Assembly: GCA_963921195.1 (NCBI GenBank)
Contig: OY992536.1
Coordinates: 181,978,995-182,042,994, forward strand
Length of the DNA stretch: 64,000 nucleotides
Origin: Pegoplata infirma
Lineage: Eukaryota > Arthropoda > Insecta > Diptera > Anthomyiidae
Direction: 5' to 3'
In this document: positions 21,727 through 32,522 of the stretch, piece after piece
How positions within the stretch are numbered: position 1 is the stretch's first letter
Layout of the letters: every line of letters begins with the position of its first letter
Notes under the pieces: generated by a model
What the model saw: the letters and a program-made list of their open reading frames with translations, nothing else
Database searches by the model: none
Told to the model about the DNA's origin: nothing
Position numbers and translations under genes: made by a program

Positions 21727-22254
21727 ACTCACACAAAAAAACAAAAACTTTGTCAAATTACTGTGAAAAGCCTCGTAATGCCATTTTACCAATATTTGAC
21801 AGTTTCCTTGTTTTTTAACAAATCGAAATTTACATTTTTGTTTTGTAATTTTACAATTTTTTTTTTTGTAATTTTACAAATTTTCAAGATATTTTTACAA
21901 AAAAAAAATCTAGTAAATTCACGAGAATTCCTTGTAATTTTAATTGCGCAAAAAAACTGTAAATGTACAATTTTATTGGTAAAAAGCTTGTAAAATTACA
22001 AAATTATTTGTAAAAAGCTTGTGAAATTACTAGGAATTCTTGTAAAATAGGGAATAACAAAAAATCTAGTAAAATTACGAAAGCTCTATGTAAATTTTAT
22101 CGTGTCAAAAAATTAGTAAATTTACAATTTTATTGGTAAAAACCTTGTAAAATTACAAAATTATTAATAAAAATCTTGTAAAATTACTGGGAATTTTTGT
22201 CAAATTGGAGGTAGCAAACAAAAAAAGTTACAAGTTAAAAGTTACAAAAAGTTA
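21727..22254 (-). mobile_element. M-type MITE inside LINE copy 1
   Basis: Left end CTCACACAAAAAAACAAAAAC after TA, then GTCAAATTACTGTGAAAAGCC, GGAATTCTTGTAAAATAGGG, TTTTATTGGTAAAA in the order of the 14585 copy. The extreme right terminus (TTTTTTTGAGTG) is missing, and duplicated GTTACAA stretches mark the break. Confidence 0.82.
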
Positions 22255-22261
22255 CACCATT

Positions 22262-23005
22262 GGACATATAGGGTAGGTACCATTGGACATATAGGGTAGG
22301 CAGTATTCGACTACGTCGGCAATTCGACTGAATAGCAGCGATTTGGTCAAAGGGAGATGTTGAAGAAGATAGCAATACCACAAAATGTGGACAGTGATTC
22401 CCTCATGAGACTTTTAGAGCGCCATTTTGCAACAATTATACCATCCAGGGAGTCTTGGATGAGAAGCATTCCGGGTTGGGGAGCCTCCATAACTTTTTTA
22501 CACAAATTGATCGACTTTACACAATCAAGTGGGCTTTGGAGTCTATTCAAAAAAACTTTGTTTAAGCCTGGCTCGAAGATTACCATATCATTACAGTGTT
22601 TACTAGCAGAAATGCTGAAACTAAAGTTCCTGTGGTCAATGTTTCTGGACACAAGATTTGCCCTTAACTACCGCACGTCTTTAAATGAGATGGACAAGAA
22701 GTTTGACATTCGACTCATAAGGGTTCCAGGGCACAGATACATTCTAGGAAATTGCAAAGGCGATGAGTTTGTAAGACTGGCAACTACCTTACAGGTTTCA
22801 ACAGAATAGGAATGTGTTGATTTGCCTCTTAAAACTTGAAAGCGAAATTTACGGCTTTGGTCTGCGACGGAGACTATTCAGAGATGGGCACATGGATGGA
22901 CGTGTGAGACTACACGACAGATTTCGCCTCCAAGAGGAGAGATTTCGACAGTTGTTGCTGTAAGAAACCGGAGACTCATAGAAAAGCTTGCAGAGCTGTT
23001 AAATA
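22262..23005 (+). pseudogene. LOA/I-type LINE RNase H and C-terminal remnant (copy 1, 3' part)
   Basis: A duplicated ACCATTGGACATATAGGGTAG opens the segment. The 22357 frame contains SRESWMRSIPGWGASITF, where copy 2 has the FYTDGSR motif, so the first catalytic aspartate is lost. Later LNEMDKKFDIRLIRVPGHR matches the last RNase H motif and CKGDEFVRLATTLQV has replaced CKADELARLGTT. 22838-23003 still aligns with the C-terminal LRLCSTTETNQRW..TCETTR region of copy 2 before breaking into the opposite-strand fragment. Confidence 0.85.
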
Positions 23006-23380
23006 TCAATGAAATACCAATACCGTCAGCACCTTGTTTCGCGAGCTCGTCAGATCTCTTGTTCCCTTGAATACTTATGTGACCTGGTACCCATATTAGT
23101 TTCACCTTGTTCATACTCCCTAAACTTTGTAAGTTCTCGAAGAATTCGAAAACTTCTTTTGAATTGATATAAAAAATTTTAAGAGCTTTTAGAGCAACTT
23201 GGTTGTCAACATAAAAGTATAATTCTCTGTTTGTCTCATCACCGAACTATAAAGCTGCCCTTCTTATGGCAACTATTTCGCCCTGGAAATAGCTAGAGTC
23301 CAATGGAAGGATAGAAGTCTTCTCCAAATCGCGAAAACTCGTTAAAAAATCCTACACCGACTCCCATGTTAATAGCATTT
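23006..23380 (-). pseudogene. RNase H fragment of a different LINE, opposite strand
   Basis: On the minus strand the sequence reads GVGFFNEFSRF, a frameshift, SSYFQGEIVAIRRAAL (catalytic E), ELYFYVDNQVALKALK (catalytic D) and VKLIWVPGHISIQGNKRSDE (final H..D motif). This is a recognisable LINE RNase H domain, clearly different from the LOA-type copies beside it. It replaces the zinc-motif part of LINE copy 1, whose tail resumes at about 23400. It carries a stop and at least one frameshift. Confidence 0.82.
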
Positions 23381-23394
23381 ATTGGGGGGTTTTG

Positions 23395-23520
23395 CCAGTT
23401 TGACGGACTTTAGAGTTTGACGGACTTTAGAGTCAATGTGTGCTGACGTAAAATGTCAGCAGCCACTTACAGCCTAACCTACGGAGAACAATAAATGACC
23501 TCGAACTAGAATTAACTCTA
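23395..23520 (+). mobile_element. 3' tail of LINE copy 1
   Basis: GTGTGCTGACGTAAAATGTCAG, CAGCCACTTACAGCCTAACC and AATGACCTCGAACTAGAATTAA match the tail of LINE copy 2, which has the same order but is split by two insertions. A 20-bp TTTGACGGACTTTAGAG unit is duplicated at 23398-23432. This uninterrupted tail is the empty-site reference for the insertions at 41204 and 41984. Confidence 0.85.
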
Positions 23521-24745
23521 TTTCATCGCTAATTAGTTTTAAAAAAACGCTAAAGCTTACATTACTTAAACTTAAGAACAAAACGTAACGAACACTTTGG
23601 GCAATGGAAATAAACACACAAAAAAAGCTAAGAACAGCAGTACAATTGCAATGCAATGCATTGCATTGCAACTCAACTAAGCTCAAGAGAAATAACTATA
23701 GAATAGTTGAAAATTTTTTAGTTGCACACAAAAAACAAAAACCTCAAGATAGCAAAACCAACCCAACTGCTACTTATTCTCTTGGTTTGTTTTTTTATTA
23801 AAAAATCAACATTATATGACAAAACACAAAAAAAAACGCAGCACCGAAAACAAAATGTTTAAAACATGAAAATTTTGCACGTGTATGGAATAAAATATTA
23901 GGCTCAACACCATGCAACGAGCAAAAACAAATTACTGAACAAAAACAAAAAAAGAGGTTTGGGGAGGTTTGAGAAAATTCTCTTAATGCACTTTTTTGTT
24001 CTATCAATAACTGACATTTACACTTAAATAGCAGACGAAGCTGAGAAGAGTAGAAAATTAAAAAAAAATACAAAATGAGTAAAAATTCTTAGAGATAACA
24101 AAAGAAAAATCTGAGTTTTATTTTTATTTTTACTATGTAGTGGTAAACTAATACACTGACAATGTGTTTTTTAGTGTTGAGTTTTTTTATTTAGATGCAC
24201 TTTTTTTCGAGAATTTTCGTTTGTATTGGTGAGTTAGTTTTTTGCGAATTTTTCATTTCAATAAAAAAAATGTGTGTGGTGAAATAGTAGTTAATTATAT
24301 GTCATATTTTAATGTGTATGTTGTCGCATTTTAAAATGTCATGGTAGTAGAGAAATGTGGAAAGAAAACAACCTGCATCAATATAAATGATATTAATACT
24401 CGTACTAAACATTATTCTTAATTAAGAGCTAAAGAAAAATAAATGGGGAGAAGGCGATAGCAAAAGCGAAAGAAAAAGAGAAACATTTTTTTTAAATATT
24501 TGAATTGACTGATGTTTGAGTTGGATTTTAAAAAGTTCATAAGTAGATGGAAATTAAAATTTATGAAGCCAAAGAGAAATTTAGAATTTAATTAAAATAA
24601 TCTCTTCAAGAGCTTATTCAATCCTTTCTGGTGTCTCCTAAAGAGACTTCCGTAAGTTTTTTAAAGAGAGATATCTGAGAGGATTTCATTTTTTAAGGGA
24701 AGGACTGTAGACATTTTAATGCAATTAATACAAAAGGGGCTTTAT
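23521..24745. other. Probably single-copy AT-rich DNA with a 26-bp palindrome
   Basis: No transposon or exon recognised. 23646-23671 is a perfect 26-bp palindrome built from TTGCAATG units; its half-sites resemble C/EBP or POU targets, but no function is shown. A purine-rich patch lies at 24430-24490 (GAAAGAAAAAGAG). Confidence 0.5.
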
Positions 24746-26142
24746 CACGGTGAGCCTCAGCGATGTTCAGGTTGAACTTTAGTGTCGACGAAAAGTGTAA
24801 GCGCAGTTCGATTTCTAGCTGCTCGCATTCGCGAGATAACGCGAAATTAGTGTTTTTGTATTTTTTAAAATTTTGACATTGAAGTTTTTTAAATATTTTC
24901 AAAAACTGAGTATACAGTTTTAATTGTACTTATTTAAAGGTCACAAAACAGTAAACATCAAAATCCTATCTTCTTTAGTTGTCGATAAATCGCGAAATTA
25001 ATTTTTTGCTGTTTTTGTTTTCGTCTTTTATATTTAGATAGGTTTCTTTAAAATTTCGTAAGAACATGGTATGCAGTTTTACTTGTGGTTGATCAAAGGT
25101 CATACAGCTGTTGACATCGAAATTGTAGGTGTTAAATTTCGCGAGATATCGCGTAATTATATAATTTTTTTTTATTATTTATTTTTATTTTAAACCCCGT
25201 TCTTTAGAAATAATCAAAAAAAAAAATGGTATGCAGTTTGATTTGAGCTTGTTGAAAGAAATTAAAACTGCCCACAAAAAAATTATAGCTGCTCATTTTC
25301 GTGAGAAATAGCGAAAACAGCTTTTTGGGAGTATTTCTTTTTTTGATTAATAAAAGAAGTTTCTTTAACATTGTTGAAAAACACGAAACGCAATTTGATT
25401 TCCTATTGATTAAAGATGATAAGTCTGTTAACATTTAAATTCTAGTTGCTTAATTCTTCGAGATATCGCTAAAAAACTGGCTAAACTAGTATTTATTCAT
25501 TACTTTGTTTTATTTTTGGTCTGTAAGAACATTTACTTCAATTAACGACAAAAATGTGGTGTGCAGTTTGAATTCGATGTAATTAAAGTTGACGAAACTG
25601 CAATCATAAAAATTATAGATGATCAATTTCCCGAGAAATTGCAAAATTACTGTTTAAGCTTTTAAATTAATTAATTTATTTTTTCTTTAGTGTCTAAAAC
25701 AAAGGTAAAAAAATCAAGAAACGACAATTATATTGTATGCAGTTTAAATTTTATGTGGTTAAAGGTGGTAAAACTGCACAAATCAATGTCTTGAATGCTA
25801 ATTTTCGCGAGAAATATTTTTTTTTCCAATTTTTTTAATATTTTTGTTAATTTTCGATTTTTCGCGAAATTGAGAAGATATGATTTCGATGTTAACTGTT
25901 TTGTGACCTGTAAATAAATACAATTAAATCTGCGTACTCAGTTTTTGAAGATATTTAAAAAACTTCATTGTCAAAATTTTTAGAAAATACAAAAACACTA
26001 ATTTCGCGATATCTCGCGAATGCGAGCAGCTACGATTTCGCTGTTAACAGTTTTGTGACATTTAATCAAGTAGAAATCGAATTGCGTTTACACTTTTCGT
26101 CGACACTAAAGTTGAACCTAAACATCGCTGAGGCATACCGTG
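24746..26142. mobile_element. Foldback element with about 160-bp internal tandem units
   Basis: Termini CACGG.GAGCCTCAGCGATG and CATCGCTGAGGCATACCGTG are inverted. The arms extend about 350 bp, including GTCGACGAAAAGTGTAA and GCTCGCATTCGCGAGATA. TTAT flanks both ends (left CTTTAT, right TTATATTT). The middle holds about seven direct units of 150-175 bp, each with a TTTCGCGAGATATCGCGAAA-like motif (near 24823, 24987, 25138, 25297, 25455, 25627, 25801) and a TATGCAGTTTGATTT segment; the last motifs near 25858 and 26001 are inverted. The architecture recalls Drosophila FB elements. No coding frame. Confidence 0.85.
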
Positions 26143-26272
26143 TTATATTTAAGTGAATAATTTTATAAATGCTCCACCTTTAAAATTCAATTTTTTTTAA
26201 TATATTTTTGTTTGTGGTTTCCAATGATTTTGTTTAACTTTTTGTTTTTAATTTTATGTATATAAAAAACAA

Positions 26273-26499
26273 CATCCCAGAAAAACTTTTATTACCAAAA
26301 ATAGAATTTGGGCTGCATATTATTCAAAAATTTACAAAACTAATAACATCGGATCTTTATCTATCTCGGGAATGCGTTAGGTCCAGGAAAACATGAATTT
26401 TATACTTAAATTTGCAGTTTTTAAAAATTTGAGAACACCCAGTGACAACTAAACGGACCGTCACTGGTTACCACCCATTACCAAAGTTTTGCTGGGATC
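26273..26499. mobile_element. Small MITE with CATCCCAGAAAAACTTT ends
   Basis: CATCCCAGAAAAACTTTTATTACC on the left pairs with GGTAATGG-type, AAAGTTTTGCTGGGATC on the right. About 227 bp; it contains GACAACTAAACGGACCGTCAC near the right end. Target duplication not resolved. Confidence 0.65.
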
Positions 26500-26571
26500 T
26501 CGATCTGTAACTTGCGATTCAGCTCTAAAAGAAATTTTCTGTGGTGCCAAGTTAACCACCAAATTAATTTT

Positions 26572-26843
26572 AACGAGTTTGGCTTGGCCAAATCTTTTAT
26601 ACCCTGCAAAATGTTTAAAAAATAAAATTTAAGCTAACGATATGTAAGTAAAAATGTAAAAAACATGTTTTTTTTTAAGTTGTTGTAGTTTTTAAAAGTG
26701 AACTATTTGCACGTTTTTAGAATTAACCTACAAATGGCCATAAGTCTTATTCATTTAAACATTTTGCGGCCTATGTCTTTCGATGCGTTACACACGGATT
26801 GACAAAGTGAGTATTCCTCTATACTGTGGTTGGAGGGTATAAC
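26572..26843 (+). mobile_element. Family A, internally deleted copy
   Basis: Head TTTGGCTTGGCCAAATC and TTTTATACCCTGCAAAATG; tail TTTCGATGCGTTACACACGG, TTGACAAAGTGAGTATTCC, CTGTGGTTGGAGGGTATAAC. The GACGGAC array and most of the body are deleted. Confidence 0.78.
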
Positions 26844-27567
26844 AATTCTTGGAATTCTGGAGGCTGAGTAAATATAGATCTGGTTATGCGATTTTTTTTC
26901 TCGGTTTGAGTCTATAATAATTATTTCTGGGAAATAATAATATTTGTTGTACCATGAGTTATCTGAAAAAAAAAAAAAAAACAAAATAACGCAAGAAATA
27001 TTTTTGGAACTGATTCCAATTACAATAGATTCTTAAATATATTCTACGGCAATCACAACTAAATTTTCAATTTAAAATTATTTTTCAAAAAAACTACTTG
27101 CTCTAAAAAACGATTGTTTTCGTGACAGTTTCAAACAAAAATCTTTAATTCTGGAATGTTAAGTAGAATCGGTTGTAGGTTAATATGATGCGTTCTTAAA
27201 CCGATTATGTGGAATGGAAAATTTTGCGGGGTAAAGTGTTAACACAGGCTTAGCGGAGATGTCAAAAGCTTTCGGAAGTGGCTATCCTTACATCATTAGC
27301 CCTTTACGATTGTCACACTTAATGAGTTTCAGATTAAAATCAGCTATTAAAATGAATCTTAAAAATAAAGAAAAATGAGAAATTCTACATAAAATGCTTA
27401 GATTTTGTTATTTGATTTAGTTATTATAAACAAAAAACACAAATAACCTCATCCATCCAAATACCCCAAGTCTTTTAGATTCCCCAGTTGGCAACGTCCT
27501 CGAGCCATCCTTAGTGACGGTGCGTTGGCATGTCAGAGTCACTGCTGACATCCACAAGACAACTCAA
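26844..27567. other. AT-rich DNA with a repeat shared with 8020-8220
   Basis: 26990-27220 matches the 8020-8220 fragment in reverse complement. The rest, including a GC-richer patch at 27470-27560 (GGCAACGTCCTCGAGCC, GGTGCGTTGGCATGTCAGAG), has no recognised identity; the patch is a remnant of something more GC-rich than its surroundings. Confidence 0.5.
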
Positions 27568-28087
27568 CACACAAAAAAAAAAACTTGTAAAATTACAAGA
27601 AAAGTCTGTAACTTTTTTTTTTGCTACCTCCTATTTGACAAGAATTCCTTGTTATCTTACAACCTTTTTCCCAATAATTTTGCTATTTTACAAGCTTTTT
27701 AGCAAAAAAATTTTAAATTTACCAATTTTTTGACGCGATAAAACGTACAAGAAGATTTCGTGACTTTACTAGATTTTTTTCTACCGATAACAAGAATTCC
27801 TAGTTTACGAGCTTTTTTGTAATTTGCAAGATTTTTACCAATAAAATTGTAAATTTACAACTTTTTTGGCGAAATGAAACTTACAAGAAATTCTTGTAAA
27901 TTTACTAAATTTGTTTGTAAAAAATCTTGGAAATTTGTAAAATTACAAGAAAAACTATACAATAACAAACAAAAATTTAAATTTCGATCGAAAATTATTT
28001 GTTAAAAAAGAAGGAAAACTGTCAAATATTGGTAAAATGGGATTACGAGACTTTTTCATGTAATTTGACAAGATTGTTTAAGTGTGC
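27568..28087 (+). mobile_element. M-type MITE
   Basis: CACACAAAAAAAAAAACTTG to GTTTAAGTGTG, with internal GCTACCTCCTATTTGAC, TTTTGACGCGATAAAA and GGGATTACGAGACTTTTTC in the order of the 54180 copy. About 520 bp, non-coding. Confidence 0.83.
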
Positions 28088-28186
28088 GTTCTGAGTTGAG
28101 AACAGTTTCGTATAAATTTTCAAAATGTCCTTACATAAAGTCATCAGTGGTCAGGGCATGCTGAAATTTTGGGGACAAGTCACCTG

Positions 28187-28541
28187 CACTCAGAAAATTA
28201 TGTAAGTTACTACATGTTAGTTGTTTGTATATTTTACAGTAGTTAGTAGTTTTCAAAAATTCGTTTTTTTATTTTTCAAAATTTGGTCTTCATTTTTTTT
28301 TCTAAAAAATTTTTGGAAAAAAAAAATATATATTGTTTATTTTATTTTTACTACATATTAGTTGTTTTGACTACAAATGTTAGTAATTTTTACTACACAA
28401 GTCAGTTGTTTTTTTGTCAGTTAAAATAACAAACATTATTAGTTGATTTAACTGAAAAAGTAGCTGACCCCAAACCAACTTACAAAGTAGTTATTTTTAC
28501 TAACATTTTCATTTGATTTTACTTACATAATTTTTTGAGTG
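28187..28541. mobile_element. CACTC element with TTATGTAAGTTACTACATG interior
   Basis: CACTCAGAAAATTATGTAAG and its complement CTTACATAATTTTTTGAGTG form the ends, followed by TA on the right (left TG, probably mutated). The interior repeats AGTAGTTA/ACTACATGTTAGTTGTTT-type motifs. 355 bp. Same termini as the M, B and D families but unrelated interior. Confidence 0.82.
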
Positions 28542-29219
28542 TAAGACTTCTTTGGGGAAATGTCTGAAATGTCGAATTTCATTTAGTTTTTAATTATATT
28601 TATTTTCCTTTATAAATTATCTTTCTTATATTAAAAAAAACTTTTCGCCGCCTTTTTAAGTCCCACTGGATTTGAACCTGGAACCTCCATTTTATTAGTC
28701 CCACACCTTACTACATGTTTCAAACTTTATTTTCAAAATTCTTTGTCTAATTATTTTTTTTTATACTACATGAATGATTTGGTTTTATTTTAAATAATCT
28801 TTTCTTTTTTTCTTTGAAATATAAGAGTTGCAGATTTAAAATTCTTATTTAATATTCTGCCGTCCTGAAGTCATTTCCTTAGGGATGTCTTACAAGGGAA
28901 GTGTCTCAACCCTAATGAACCGACTTGCATGAAATTTAAAACATATATAAAAAATACATTTCTAAGGTTGGGGTGTCTTGGCTTATAAAGGGGATGAATT
29001 TTCCACACTCTTAAAACAAGAATTCATCATTGACAATGTTAGGATATGTCATCAAGGATTACCTATGATTTGTCAGAACCTGAAGATATTTTCTTAAGAA
29101 ATCACTATGTAAATTTCCCCCAGTGACTTATTTTCCAACTGGATCGTATTATCGATGATATATCATACTACACATTGATAATTTCATGTTCCCAAGCTTT
29201 GTTGTATTTCTCGCAGTTT
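28542..29219. other. AT-rich DNA with a fragment shared with 19260-19375
   Basis: 28880-29010 contains AACCCTAATGAACCGACTTGC and TTCTAAGGTTGGGGTGTC, matching the reverse complement of 19260-19375. Otherwise nothing beyond the B-box-like site. Confidence 0.45.
28640..28720 (-). other. tRNA-like B box
   Basis: On the minus strand GGAGGTTCCAGGTTCAAATCC contains a perfect B-box consensus (GGTTCAAATCC) followed by AGTGGGACTTAAAAAGG, with complementary GTGGGAC upstream. No A box or full cloverleaf is recognised. It may be a tRNA pseudogene or SINE fragment. Confidence 0.4.
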
Positions 29220-29255
29220 TAATTATATCCTCCACTCCAGTGATAGAGGGTATAT

Positions 29256-30273
29256 GAGGCATTCCACACCAAATGTCCCGCTACAGAAAAACATGTGTCC
29301 CGTAAATTTCTGAATAGGTTGTTTGGATAGCCCTATATGTAAGTAAGAAAATTGCGTTTTTGGTTTTTCAAATTTTCGAAAACTGGGCTTAGGAGGCGTG
29401 GTCAAATATTGAAAAAATGGTAAAATTTGTGGCGAGTTGCCTTGATTAAATATTTATCACATTAAAACGGAATGCACCACAATGTCAAAAATTTACGTTC
29501 TTATATAGTTTTGTATGGGCTATCGATTAAAAATTATTTTTTTGGAAAATTTTCAGAACCCGTTCTGAAATTTTCCATTTTTTAAAAAAGTCAATTTATC
29601 AAAAATCCGGCCACTTCAGAAACACGTTCATCTTTTTTTTCGAGAAAATCGCATTTGAACTTTAAATTTCATAACAATTTTGTTATTTGCTTGTATTTCT
29701 TTGTTTTAAATTTGCGAATGAGTAATATTAATTGCATAAATATTCGTCATACGCTCTGTTGACACAAAGAAATACAAGCAAATAACAAAATTGTTATGAA
29801 ATTTAAAGTTCAAATGGGATTTTCTCGAAAAAAAAGATGAACGTGTTTCAGATTTTTTTTGTGTGGATGGACAAACATCTAAACTTTTAAAAAAATAAAT
29901 AAAAAAGAAAAAAAAAAGTGGCCGGATTTTTGATAAATTGACTTTTTTAAAAAATGGAAAATTTCAGAACGGGTTCTGAAAATTTTCCAAAAAAAAAAAT
30001 TTAATCGATAGCCCATACAAAACTATATAAGAACGTAAATTTTTGACATTGTGGTGCATTCCGTTTTAATGTGATAAATATTTAATCAAGGCAACTCGCA
30101 ACAAATTTTACCATTTTTTCAATATTTGACCACGCCTCCTAAGCCCAGTTTTCAAAAATTTTAAAAACCAAAAACGCAATTTTCTTAGTTACATATAGGG
30201 CTATCCAAACAACCTATTCAGAATTTACGGGACACATGTTTTTTTTCGCTGGACATTTGGTGTGGAATGCCTC
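29256..30273. mobile_element. 1,018-bp near-perfect palindrome element
   Basis: From GAGGCATTCCACACC to GGTGTGGAATGCCTC the whole element folds back on itself around about 29765. Matching blocks include ACATGTGTCCCGTAAATT, TTAGGAGGCGTGGTCAAATA, GAATGCACCACAATGTC, AACCCGTTCTGAAATTTTCC and TTGTTATTTGCTTGTATTTC, each with its complement in mirror order. It is flanked by ATAT on both sides; the uninterrupted family A copy at 57280-57330 shows the empty site (GAGGGTATATATAAG). Non-coding. Confidence 0.95.
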
Positions 30274-30940
30274 ATATATAAGATTGTCATTCCGTTTGTA
30301 ACACCTCGAAATATTGGTCTAGGACCCCATAAAGTATATATATTCATGATCCTCGATCGAGTTTAAAATGAGCACATATGTTTGGTATTTACCTGGTCAG
30401 GTTGGTATTGCAATCCAGCAAAGTCGGTCCAGTGCACACAGGGCCAGCATGATCCAATTCCGGCCAAAAGTCTTTATCGTTGTTGGATCCATCTGAAAAT
30501 ATGCTTCTAGAGGAATTCGAGGTCGCCGATTTCAAAATTTAGCTAAAAACCAAAAAATCAAAATGGCGCATCCAATATGGCGGACAAATTTTTTTAATAA
30601 TTGTCCGATTTAACTCAAATTTTGTTTTAAGGGGGTCTTGGAGTTACTGAATCTGAATTACTGGCGTGAACTTTGAAAAACAAAATGGCGCACTAAATAT
30701 GCTTAGTTAAGTTTGTTACAAGTCATTAAAAACAGTTATATTCCTTTTCTTTGTTGAAGCTAGCTGAAAGTGTGGCCTAGTAAATTTCCGGGTCTGTTAT
30801 CTTAAAATCGAACTGATAAAATTCAATATGGCGGAAATAATATGGCGACTAGATTTTTTAACTTTGTCTGATCTAAATAAAAATTAGTTTTAAGAGTATT
30901 AAGAGTGTTTGAAGTTAAATCTACTCACATAATTTTTATA

Positions 30941-32072
30941 TATATATATTAGAGTGTCCCTTATTTTGGAAATGTTGGAAATCTTGAGACGGTACCCGCT
31001 CATTTTTTTCCTTTTGACTTAAAAATAACTCAGGAAAAATTTTACGCCCCTAGGACCACGCCTTCCCTACGCGACGGGGCCTTAAAGAGCGGGGCCTAAA
31101 AAATCATTTTTCCATACAAACCAAAAAAATTTTTTTTTTATTTTTAATTTTTTTGTTATTAATTATTATATTACTTGGTTTGCTTATTCACGACAAAAAA
31201 TTTGATTTTGGAGGGATAAGTCTTTCAGCGCTAAAAAATTTTTCGCAAAAAAAAAATTTGGGCGGCCGGGGTCCTACAGTAAAAAATTTTTAAAAAATAT
31301 TTTTTTTTAGTTTTGACCAGCAACGGTTTTAGTTGCTATGTTGCTTTAAATGATATATATTCCAAAAAAAAAATTATTCATATCTGTGATATCTTTATCT
31401 TTTTCGAAAAAAAAAAAATTTTGAGCCGTAGGAATCCTACGGTAAAAAATTTTTAAAAAATATTTTTTTTTAGTTTTGAAAAGCAATGGTTTTAGTTTTT
31501 ATGTTGTTTTTAATGATATATATTCCAAAAAAAATATTATTCATATTTGTGACATTTTTATCGTGTATCGAAAAAAATCATCAATGCATTTTTTACCCTT
31601 TTTTAGAACACGATTAAGATGTCACAGATACAAAAAATATTTTTTTATGAATATATATCATTTAAAGCAACATAGCAGCTAAAACCGTTGCTGGTCAAAA
31701 CTAAAAAAAAATATTTTTTAAAAATTTTTTACTGTAGGACCCCGGCGGCTCAAAATTTTTTTTTGCGAAAAATTTTTTAGCGCTGAAAGACTTATCCCAC
31801 CAAAATCAAATTTTTTGTTGTGAATAAGCAAACCAAGTAATATAATAAATAATAACAAAAAAATTAAAAATCAAAAAAAAAATTTTTTGGTTTGTATGGA
31901 AAAATGATTTTTTAGGCCCCGCTCTTTAAGGGCCCGTCGCGTAGGGAAGGCGTGGTCCTAGGGGCGTAAAATTTTTCCTGAGTTATTTTTAAGTCAAAAG
32001 GAAAAAAATGAGCGGGTACCGTCTCAAGATTTCCAACATTTCCAAAATAAGGGACACTCTAATATATATATT
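30941..32072. mobile_element. About 1.13-kb palindrome
   Basis: TATATTAGAGTGTCCCTTATT on the left mirrors AATAAGGGACACTCTAATATA on the right. Further matching blocks are GAGACGGTACCCGCTC, ACGCCCCTAGGACCACGCC, AGCGGGGCCTAAAAAATC and CCAGCAACGGTTTTAG. The left arm holds an internal direct duplication: GGTTTTAGTTGCTATGTTG/AATGATATATATTCC at about 31325-31365 recurs at 31490-31530, so the arms are unequal near the centre. It is inserted in the TIR transposon at 30435-33265. Confidence 0.92.
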
Positions 32073-32120
32073 TTATTTAAATTTTTGATATACATATGGA
32101 AATGGTGTAAATGACTTACT

Positions 32121-32522
32121 TATGGCGTTTTCTTTTCTGGAAAAAAATGTTGCACTTTCTGCACTTTTTTTTTCTTTAAATACTCCTTGTGGACAGTAAT
32201 AAACAGTAAGTATAGACATATTTGATACCAAAGGAAAGGTATTTTCGAGTTCTATCTAACTGTTCATAATAAAATGTCGAAACACGCTTATTTTATTGAA
32301 AAAATTTTCAAAAACCCATAAATTTTTACATTTATCGGATCAGCTCAAAAAATAAGTATTGTTTTCAAATGCTTGATATAGCATTTTATAGTCCTTATAA
32401 ATACCTTTCTTTTGGTACCAAATACGTCTATATTTACTGTACATAACTGTGCACAAAGAGTCATTAAAGAAAAAAAAAGTGCAGAAAGTGCAACATTTTT
32501 TTCTAGAAAAGAAAACGCCATT
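32121..32522. mobile_element. About 400-bp palindrome
   Basis: TATGGCGTTTTCTTTTC...AATGTTGCACTTTCTGCAC pairs with GTGCAGAAAGTGCAACATT...GAAAACGCCATTA. The pairing continues inward (CAGTAA.TATAGAC.TATTTG.TACCAAA) to a centre near 32320. Lies about 50 bp from the preceding palindrome inside the same transposon. Confidence 0.9.
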
